From Actinomycetes bacterium (GTDB lineage Bacteria > Actinomycetota > Actinomycetes > Propionibacteriales > Nocardioidaceae): 9,480 nt of DNA. The stretch is from contig JAHEXN010000060.1 in assembly GCA_023252095.1 (NCBI GenBank), positions 1 to 9,480 of the forward strand, given 5' to 3'. This document shows, piece after piece, positions 1 to 3,959 of this stretch (position 1 is its first letter; each line of letters begins with the position of its first letter). The notes under the pieces are model-generated. The model made no database searches, had not been told where the DNA came from, and was given only the letters and a program-made list of their open reading frames with translations. Made by a program: the position numbers and the translations under genes.

Positions 1-607
1 CGGGCATCAGGCGCGGGTGGGGGTACGACGACAGGCCCTCGCCCTCGCCGTGCGACTTCTCCTGGCGGAACCGGTCCATCTGGGTCTCGGTGAGACGGCC
101 CTCGAGGAACGAGCGCGCGTAGATGCCGGGGGCCGCGTGACCCTGGAAGTAGATGTGGTCGCCACCGCCGGGGTGGTCCTTGCCGCGGAAGAAGTGGTTG
201 AAGCCGACCTCGTACAGGCTCGCGGCGCTCTGGTAGCTCGCGATGTGGCCGCCCACGCCGAGTCCGGGACGGTTGGCACGCGACACCATGACGGCGGCGT
301 TCCAGCGGATGTAGGCGCGGATGCGTCGCTCGATCGCCTCGTTGCCGGGGAACCACGGCTCTCGCTCCGGCGGGATCGTGTTGATGAAGTCGGTGCTGCG
401 CAGGGCCGGCACGCCGACCTGGCGCTCGCGGGCTCGCTCGAGCAGGCGGAGCATGACGTACCGCGCGCGGTCGCGGCCGCGTTCGTCGACCATGGCGTCG
501 AGCGACGCCACCCAGTCGGACGTCTCGTCCGGGTCGATGTCGGGCAGCTGGGTGGGTAGTCCCTCGTGGATGACGGGACGACGATCGTTCGCGCCGGGTT
601 GCGGCAT
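1..607 (-). CDS. aceE: Pyruvate dehydrogenase E1 component, homodimeric type (N-terminal part, cut by window edge)
   Basis: The first 202 codons of the thiamine-diphosphate-dependent E1 subunit, which decarboxylates pyruvate and passes the acetyl group to the E2 lipoyl domain in the cytoplasmic pyruvate dehydrogenase complex. The protein starts MPQPGANDRR. It carries the family stretches FINTIPPEREPWFPGNE (residues 74-90), GGHIASYQSAASLYEVGFNHFFRG (119-142) and DHIYFQGHAAPGIYARSFLEGRLTE (150-174). His121 and His157 match the two N-terminal active-site histidines of E. coli AceE (H106 and H142). The ATG at 607-605 is preceded by AGGGAG with a 6-base gap, which fixes the start. The rest, including most of the protein, lies beyond position 1. 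The gene is divergent from the DUF3052 gene across a 181-base gap. No frameshift is visible in the part present. Identification is by motif recognition and is near certain. Confidence 0.97.
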   Translation of the reverse strand, partial: MPQPGANDRRPVIHEGLPTQLPDIDPDETSDWVASLDAMVDERGRDRARYVMLRLLERARERQVGVPALRSTDFINTIPPEREPWFPGNEAIERRIRAYIRWNAAVMVSRANRPGLGVGGHIASYQSAASLYEVGFNHFFRGKDHPGGGDHIYFQGHAAPGIYARSFLEGRLTETQMDRFRQEKSHGEGEGLSSYPHPRLMP

Positions 608-613
608 GGGTGA

Positions 614-619
614 CTCCCT
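614..619 (-). promoter_or_regulatory. Ribosome binding site of aceE
   Basis: On the minus strand this reads AGGGAG and lies 6 bases before the ATG at 607-605. It supports that start over other in-frame codons. Confidence 0.75.
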
Positions 620-664
620 ACGAGATGTCTTGTGGACCCTCCCATCCTTCCACGCGACGTTCGC

Positions 665-670
665 TAGGGT
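665..670 (+). promoter_or_regulatory. Candidate -10 box for the DUF3052 gene
   Basis: TAGGGT matches the TAnnnT pattern of actinobacterial housekeeping promoters. No convincing -35 box lies at the usual distance. If used, transcription would begin near 677 and leave a leader of about 112 bases before the GTG at 789. Placement is an inference. Confidence 0.4.
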
Positions 671-677
671 GAGACCG

Positions 678-748
678 GGAACCTTCGGGTTTTCCTTACT
701 TTTCAGTAGGTTTTCGTGTCCCGCTGGGATCGCAGCGCCAATGCTGCG
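678..748 (+). promoter_or_regulatory. Structured aceE/DUF3052 intergenic segment (three hairpins, 21-bp phased direct repeat)
   Basis: Three inverted repeats stand in a row. At 678-693, GGAACC and GGTTTT flank a UUCG loop closed by a C-G pair, one of the most stable tetraloops. At 695-710, CTTACT pairs with AGTAGG (one G-U) around TTTC. At 731-748, CGCAGC and GCTGCG match perfectly around 6 bases. GGTTTTC also occurs twice, at 688-694 and 709-715, exactly 21 bases apart, or two turns of the helix. The stretch is rich in T within a very GC-rich region. It could be a folded leader of the DUF3052 transcript, a DNA operator for either divergent gene, or both. No known riboswitch family was recognised. 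Confidence 0.4.
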
Positions 749-779
749 AGGCTGGCGGGCAGCACAGTGGGTCAACGAG

Positions 780-783
780 AGGA
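780..783 (+). promoter_or_regulatory. Ribosome binding site deciding the DUF3052 start
   Basis: AGGA within the purine-rich run GAGAGGAAG (777-785) lies 5 bases before the GTG at 789. It is the main reason for preferring this start over the in-frame ATG at 741. Confidence 0.65.
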
Positions 784-788
784 AGAGT

Positions 789-1175
789 GTGGACGCGGCG
801 AAGTTGGGGTTCGAGCCCGACACCGTCATCCAGGAGCTCGGTTGGGATGACGACGTCGACGACGCGGTGCGCGCGGCTGTCGAGACCCTGACCGGTAGCG
901 AGCTGGTGGACGGTGAGGTCGGCCTGGTGGTCGACGGAGTGATCCTGTGGTGGCGCGACGGCGACGGTGATCTGGCCGACGCGCTGATGGATGCGCTCCA
1001 GGACCTGGCCGAGGGCGGTTCGATCTGGCTGCTCACCCCCAAGGTCGGACGCCCGGGCTACGTGTCGGGCGCCGACATCGGCGAGGCAGCCCCGGTCGCC
1101 GGCATGTCCACCACCACGACGTCGTCGGCCACCGACGACTGGGCCGCCACCAAGCTGTCCACCCACAAGCGCTGA
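789..1175 (+). CDS. DUF3052 family protein
   Basis: A 128-residue protein of unknown biochemical function, typical of Actinomycetota and usually found beside aceE; the M. tuberculosis counterpart is probably Rv2239c. Diagnostic stretches are AAKLGFEPDTVIQELGWDDDVDD (residues 3-25), VILWWRDGDGDLADALMDAL (51-70) and IWLLTPKVGRPGYVSGADIGEAAPVAG (79-105). It is acidic, with no signal peptide or membrane segment, so likely cytoplasmic. I chose the GTG at 789 because AGGA at 780-783 sits 5 bases upstream and the conserved region begins right after it. An in-frame ATG at 741 would add 16 residues without family similarity, and the long in-frame extension further upstream is antisense to aceE. It is followed after 51 bases by ahpE on the same strand. 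Neighbourhood conservation suggests a link to central metabolism or redox balance, but no function is shown. Confidence 0.9.
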   Translation: MDAAKLGFEPDTVIQELGWDDDVDDAVRAAVETLTGSELVDGEVGLVVDGVILWWRDGDGDLADALMDALQDLAEGGSIWLLTPKVGRPGYVSGADIGEAAPVAGMSTTTTSSATDDWAATKLSTHKR

Positions 1176-1203
1176 TCCGAGGGCCGTGGGGGCGTGCCGC
1201 TGC

Positions 1204-1219
1204 GGGGCGCCCCTAGGCT
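1204..1219 (+). promoter_or_regulatory. Candidate leaderless promoter of ahpE with adjoining palindrome
   Basis: The perfect 10-base palindrome GGGGCGCCCC (1204-1213) directly abuts TAGGCT (1214-1219), a TAnnnT-type -10 box. The box ends 7 bases before the ATG at 1227, so transcription would begin at or next to the start codon. No Shine-Dalgarno sequence is visible, which agrees with a leaderless message. The palindrome lies where a repressor could block the promoter. No -35 match was found. Confidence 0.45.
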
Positions 1220-1226
1220 CGAGCGC

Positions 1227-1682
1227 ATGACGATCGAGATCGGCCAGCAGGCCCCCGACTTCACGCTCAAGAACCAGCACGGCGAGGACGTCTCGCTGGC
1301 CGCACTACGGGGCCGCACCGTCGTGCTGGTCTTCTACCCGTTCGCCTTCACCGGCGTGTGCACCGGCGAGCTGTGCGAGCTGCGCGACAACCTCGCCGAC
1401 CTCACGGCCGACGGTGCCGAGATCCTGGCGATCTCGTGCGACTCCCGGTTCTCCCTGCGCGTCTTCGCCGACCAGGAGGGCTACGACTTCTCGCTGCTCA
1501 GCGACTTCTGGCCGCATGGCGAGGTCGCCCGCGCCTACGGGGTCTTCCACGAGCAGGCGGGGGCGGCAGTCCGCGGGACCTTCGTGATCGACGGCGAGGG
1601 CACGGTGCGCTGGAAGGTCGAGAACGCGATCCCCGACGCCCGCTCGCTCGACGACTACCGAGCCGCGCTCGCCGCGATCTGA
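1227..1682 (+). CDS. ahpE: Peroxiredoxin, AhpE/BCP type
   Basis: A 151-residue thiol peroxidase that reduces hydrogen peroxide, organic peroxides and probably peroxynitrite in the cytoplasm. The thioredoxin fold begins APDFTLKNQHGEDVSL (residues 9-24). The active-site motif PxxxTxxC is PFAFTGVC, giving peroxidatic Cys45 with Pro38 and Thr42; Arg116 in RGTFVIDGEG completes the catalytic set. LLSDFWPHGEVARAYGVFHEQAG (90-112) is nearly the same as in M. tuberculosis AhpE as I remember it, and both length and gene position agree. Unlike that enzyme, which has one cysteine, this protein also has Cys50, five residues after Cys45 as in E. coli BCP, and Cys71. The start at 1227 is chosen because MTIEIGQQAPDF matches family N termini; an in-frame ATG at 1194 would place the -10-like box inside the gene. 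It is probably transcribed from its own leaderless promoter. Confidence 0.95.
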   Translation: MTIEIGQQAPDFTLKNQHGEDVSLAALRGRTVVLVFYPFAFTGVCTGELCELRDNLADLTADGAEILAISCDSRFSLRVFADQEGYDFSLLSDFWPHGEVARAYGVFHEQAGAAVRGTFVIDGEGTVRWKVENAIPDARSLDDYRAALAAI

Positions 1683-1683
1683 G

Positions 1684-1701
1684 CCTGCCGTTGCAGGGTT
1701 T
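1684..1701 (+). terminator. Short hairpin directly after ahpE, weak terminator candidate
   Basis: CCTGC (1684-1688) pairs with GCAGG (1693-1697) around CGTT, followed by GTTTCT. The stem has only 5 pairs and the T run is short, so termination here would be partial at best. It begins one base after the ahpE stop codon. Confidence 0.35.
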
Positions 1702-1719
1702 CTGGACCTGAGGTGCCCG

Positions 1720-1725
1720 TAAATT
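1720..1725 (+). promoter_or_regulatory. Possible -10 box (TAAATT) for a small transcript in the ahpE-tRNA gap
   Basis: TAAATT is a good match to a -10 hexamer and stands out in a GC-rich sequence. No clear -35 box is present. If active, transcription would begin near 1732 and could end at the terminator around 1816, giving an RNA of about 85 bases. Confidence 0.25.
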
Positions 1726-1746
1726 CTCATTTCGATGCGGAATGAG
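1726..1746 (+). repeat. Inverted repeat CTCATT...AATGAG
   Basis: Perfect 6-base arms (1726-1731 and 1741-1746) enclose 9 bases. The element is A/T-rich compared with its surroundings and follows the possible -10 box directly. It could be an operator or the first hairpin of a small RNA. Confidence 0.35.
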
Positions 1747-1764
1747 CCACGGATGCGCCACGAT

Positions 1765-1816
1765 GGGTCTCGCACGGCCGCCCGGGACCCGAGACCCTGG
1801 CGGCCGTGTCTGTTTT
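1765..1816 (+). terminator. Intrinsic terminator with interleaved alternative stem
   Basis: CACGGCCGCC (1773-1782) pairs perfectly with GGCGGCCGTG (1799-1808), a 10-pair GC-rich stem followed by TCTGTTTT (1809-1816), as in a rho-independent terminator read on the plus strand. A second perfect pair, GGGTCTCG (1765-1772) with CGAGACCC (1790-1797), interleaves with it: its 3' arm lies in the loop of the terminator stem. With no linker between the two 5' arms and one base between the two 3' arms, both stems cannot form in full at once, so they compete. The terminator would end ahpE transcription, or that of a small RNA, before tRNA-Val. Confidence 0.6.
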
Positions 1817-1853
1817 CCGCCCGGCATCGCAGCCTTCCGCCGCGACCGTGGGG

Positions 1854-1859
1854 TAGGGT
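1854..1859 (+). promoter_or_regulatory. Candidate -10 box of the tRNA-Val gene
   Basis: TAGGGT fits TAnnnT and ends 13 bases before the first base of the tRNA, a normal distance for a short 5' leader removed by RNase P. No -35 box with a standard spacer is evident. Confidence 0.45.
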
Positions 1860-1872
1860 GCGGTCCGTTCCA

Positions 1873-1946
1873 GGGCGAATAGCTCAGCTGGTTAGAGCAC
1901 TCGGCTTACACCCGAGATGTCGGGGGTTCGAGTCCCTCTTCGCCCA
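1873..1946 (+). tRNA. tRNA-Val (anticodon UAC)
   Basis: A full cloverleaf can be drawn. The acceptor stem GGGCGAA (1873-1879) pairs with TTCGCCC (1939-1945). The D stem is GCTC/GAGC (1882-1885, 1895-1898), with GG in the loop. The anticodon stem CTCGG/CCGAG (1900-1904, 1912-1916) encloses loop CTTACAC with anticodon TAC at 1907-1909. The variable loop is ATGTC, and the T stem GGGGG/CCCTC (one G-U) encloses TTCGAGT. The discriminator base is A1946. CCA is not fully encoded, since CC is followed by G. The anticodon reads GUA-type valine codons, which are rare at this GC content. The 3' half is antisense to the end of the phosphatase gene. Confidence 0.97.
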
Positions 1947-3171
1947 CCGCCGCGCGGAGCGTCTCCTCGCTTCGCCGCACCACGAGCAGCGCGATGTCGT
2001 CCTCGACGAACTCGTCGCCGACCGTGCTGGCGATCAGGCGACTGCACGCGTCCTCGGGGTCGTCGCCGGCGGAGAGCAGGCGACGGACGACGTCGATCTG
2101 GGCGTCGACCGAGTGGAGCCGGCCGTCGTCGGTCGCCCGCCGCTCGACGAGTCCGTCGGTGTAGAAGCACAGTGACGAGCCGGGTGGCAGAGGCAGGCGG
2201 GCGCTCTGCCGCTCGAACTCCGCCACGCCGAGCATGGGGTCGTGCACGAGCCTGACCGTGGACGTCTCCTCACCGGGCACGGCCAGCAGGGGCGGCCAGT
2301 GGCCCGCCGAGCTGATCGTGACGGTGTCGAAGGGCGGAGGAACGACGGCGTAGACGACCGTCGCGAACGCGGAGTCCTCGAAGTGACGGATCTTGCGGTC
2401 GAGCCGCTCGAGCACCGTGGCGGGGTCGTCGTGGTCGAGGGCGTAGGCGCGCAGCGCGCTCCGCAGACGTCCCATCACGACCGCGGCGGGGAGTCCGTGG
2501 CCCACGACGTCGCCCATGACCAGGCCGATGCTGCCGTTCGGCAGCGCGAAGACGTCGTACCAGTCGCCGCCGAGGTCACCCTCGGCCGGCACGTAGCGCG
2601 CCGCGGTCTCCAGGCCACCGATGCGTCGGGGTGTCGTGGGCAGGAGACTGCGCTGCAGCACGAGGGCGGCGTCGTGGGTCCGATCGGTCTCGGACGACGC
2701 GGCCACGGCCGCAACCCGGTCGGCGAAACCACGCAGCGTCGCGACGTCGGTCTCGCTGAACTCACGGGTGACCGGGAAGCCCACGTGGAGCACGCCGACG
2801 AGTCGCGACTGGGACAGGACCGGGACACCCAGGACGGACCGGATACCGGCAGCGCGCAGGAGCGGGTTGATGACGGTGTCGCGCGTGACGTCGACGCTCA
2901 ACGGCTGGCGCGACAGCGCGATGCGGCCGGCGAATCCCTGGCCCATCGGGACGCGGGAGGCGGCGCGGATGGTCTGGCCCAGACCGATCGAGGCGTAGGG
3001 CTCGAGCACCGTGGCGGGCTCGTTGGTCACCAGCAGGGAGGCCGACTGGGATCCGAACCGGTCGCGGGCCTCCTCCAGGAGAGCCAGGATCGCGGGGTCG
3101 ACCGCTGGCCGCGGCCGGGCCTGCGGGGCCTGGACCGCGGTCGCCGGCGTCGTCGCGTCGCGGGAGTCCAC
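1906..3171 (-). CDS. GAF domain-containing PP2C/SpoIIE-type serine phosphatase
   Basis: A 421-residue soluble signalling phosphatase. A GAF sensor domain covers roughly residues 26-158 (AILALLEEARDRF to FADRVAAV), followed by a linker with LVLQRSLLP and a SpoIIE/PP2C domain (about 195-400). Metal-site motifs are complete: GGDWYD (201-206, Asp203), GDVVGHG (220-226, Asp221), SAGHWPPL (288-295), YTDGL (337-341, Asp339) and DDIALL (391-396). Such enzymes usually dephosphorylate an anti-sigma factor antagonist, as RsbU and RsbP do; no partner gene is present here. The GTG at 3171-3169 is chosen because TACTCT lies 6 bases upstream; earlier in-frame codons fall inside tetR. The last 13 sense codons and the stop are antisense to tRNA-Val, with TAA formed in its anticodon loop, giving the tail GEEGLEPPTSRV outside the domain. 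No terminator is seen downstream. Confidence 0.92.
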   Translation of the reverse strand: MDSRDATTPATAVQAPQARPRPAVDPAILALLEEARDRFGSQSASLLVTNEPATVLEPYASIGLGQTIRAASRVPMGQGFAGRIALSRQPLSVDVTRDTVINPLLRAAGIRSVLGVPVLSQSRLVGVLHVGFPVTREFSETDVATLRGFADRVAAVAASSETDRTHDAALVLQRSLLPTTPRRIGGLETAARYVPAEGDLGGDWYDVFALPNGSIGLVMGDVVGHGLPAAVVMGRLRSALRAYALDHDDPATVLERLDRKIRHFEDSAFATVVYAVVPPPFDTVTISSAGHWPPLLAVPGEETSTVRLVHDPMLGVAEFERQSARLPLPPGSSLCFYTDGLVERRATDDGRLHSVDAQIDVVRRLLSAGDDPEDACSRLIASTVGDEFVEDDIALLVVRRSEETLRAAVGEEGLEPPTSRV

Positions 3172-3177
3172 GCCGGG

Positions 3178-3183
3178 AGAGTA
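3178..3183 (-). promoter_or_regulatory. Candidate leaderless promoter (-10) of the GAF-SpoIIE phosphatase
   Basis: The minus strand reads TACTCT, ending 6 bases before the GTG at 3171. There is no Shine-Dalgarno sequence. A -35 position with a 17-base spacer would fall on 3201-3206, inside the 8-10-8 inverted repeat, so a protein bound there would compete with RNA polymerase. Confidence 0.5.
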
Positions 3184-3192
3184 CCCAGACCC

Positions 3193-3226
3193 ACACGTCC
3201 CGACACGTGCGGCTGGCGACGTGTCG
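3193..3226. promoter_or_regulatory. TetR-type operator candidate (perfect 8-10-8 inverted repeat plus extra half-site)
   Basis: CGACACGT (3201-3208) and ACGTGTCG (3219-3226) are exact reverse complements separated by 10 bases. A further ACACGT at 3193-3198 repeats the core of the left arm exactly 10 bases upstream of its copy at 3203-3208. The element lies in the 100-base gap between the divergent phosphatase and tetR genes, over the likely -35 region of the phosphatase and about 33 bases upstream of the tetR -10 box. TetR-family regulators usually bind such dyads beside their own gene, so this is the natural target of the adjacent regulator; that link is an inference. Confidence 0.65.
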
Positions 3227-3258
3227 ATGCAGACCCGTATCGACGACCCGCTTCGGTG

Positions 3259-3264
3259 TACGGT
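3259..3264 (+). promoter_or_regulatory. Candidate leaderless promoter (-10) of tetR
   Basis: TACGGT ends 7 bases before the GTG at 3272 and no Shine-Dalgarno sequence is visible, which agrees with a leaderless transcript. No -35 consensus was found. Confidence 0.45.
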
Positions 3265-3271
3265 CGCGGGC

Positions 3272-3886
3272 GTGACGACGAAGCGGCGGGAGGCGACCCG
3301 GGAGCGACTCGTGGAGGCGGCCCGTGCGCTGCTGGCCGAGATCGGCATCCAGGGCGCCACGGTCGAGTCGATCTGCGAGCGGGCCGGATTCACCCGTGGC
3401 GCGTTCTACTCGAACTACGCCAGCAAGGACGAGCTGATCCTCGACATCTTCGGTCGCGAGAAGATCCAGATGATCGCGTTGATGCAGTCGGCGGTCGACT
3501 CGGAGATGGGCGGCGACGTCGACGGCGTCCCGGCCGCGCTCCGGGCCGTCGACCGGTTCCTCGCGGCCTACCCACGCGACCGCCGGAGCTTCCTCGTGCA
3601 GCTCGAGTTCGTGACGCATGGCATCCGGGAGCGGGCGGTCGCGGAGGTCTACCGCGAGGTCTGGGTCGAGACCCGCAACGACATCCAGCGCGTTCTCGAG
3701 CGGGGCGTCGAGCTGCTCGGCGGACGCCTGCTGGTCACCTCCGAGCAGGCAGTCACGCTGCTCATCGGCGCGTACGAGATGGCGATGCGTGACGCCCTGC
3801 TGGAGTCCGACGCGGACGAGGCCGACCTCACGCATCTCGAGGGCCTCGTCGCCGCCTTGTTCGGCGCGCTCGTCGCGAAGGACTGA
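3272..3886 (+). CDS. TetR/AcrR family transcriptional regulator
   Basis: A 204-residue DNA-binding protein, the usual size for the family. The N-terminal helix-turn-helix is clear: TRERLVEAARALLAEIGIQGATVESICERAGFTRGAFYSNYASKDELILDIF (residues 9-60), with the recognition helix around TRGAFYSNY (41-49). The C-terminal part (about 65-204) is helical and would bind the ligand and form the dimer; its ligand cannot be read from sequence. The GTG at 3272 is chosen because TTKRREATRERL is a normal TetR N terminus; in-frame codons upstream would extend into the inverted repeat and the antisense phosphatase gene. The dyad at 3201-3226 suggests control of itself and of the divergent phosphatase. A related element before recQ may extend its reach. 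recQ follows 73 bases downstream on the same strand. Confidence 0.93.
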   Translation: MTTKRREATRERLVEAARALLAEIGIQGATVESICERAGFTRGAFYSNYASKDELILDIFGREKIQMIALMQSAVDSEMGGDVDGVPAALRAVDRFLAAYPRDRRSFLVQLEFVTHGIRERAVAEVYREVWVETRNDIQRVLERGVELLGGRLLVTSEQAVTLLIGAYEMAMRDALLESDADEADLTHLEGLVAALFGALVAKD

Positions 3887-3929
3887 GTCACTGCTCGCCG
3901 GGAGGGCGTGCTGTGGATGGGCATGGGCC

Positions 3930-3953
3930 CGTGTCGGACGTCGCTGACACGAT
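3930..3953 (+). promoter_or_regulatory. Dyad CGTGTC-N10-GACACG overlapping a weak recQ -10
   Basis: CGTGTC (3930-3935) and GACACG (3946-3951) are perfect reverse complements 10 bases apart. They use the same hexamers as the operator candidate upstream of tetR, but in everted order. The right arm overlaps CACGAT (3948-3953), which could be a degenerate -10 box ending 6 bases before the recQ ATG. No Shine-Dalgarno sequence is present. This may place recQ under the neighbouring TetR regulator. Confidence 0.4.
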
Positions 3954-3959
3954 GGCCGC

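Noticed and set aside
321..788. In-frame upstream extension of the DUF3052 gene into aceE
   Set aside because: The extension is antisense to well-conserved aceE codons, has no family similarity, and the ribosome binding site at 780-783 points to the GTG at 789.
1765..1808. H-type pseudoknot formed by both interleaved stems together
   Set aside because: The linkers are 0 and 1 base long, too short to cross grooves of 8- and 10-pair stems, so the stems should be mutually exclusive.
1927..1946. tRNA-Val 3' end as a phage or island attachment site
   Set aside because: No integrase and no second copy of the tRNA 3' sequence was noticed in the window; the idea remains open only as part of the wider block comparison.
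3172..3393. Longer start for the phosphatase at 3393
   Set aside because: The extra 74 residues lie antisense to the tetR promoter and its helix-turn-helix codons and do not resemble a domain; the -10 box 6 bases before GTG 3171 fits better.
2242..3792. Long plus-strand open frame (516 codons)
   Set aside because: It is the shadow of the GAF-SpoIIE gene on the other strand and shares tetR in a different frame; no motif or start signal is seen.
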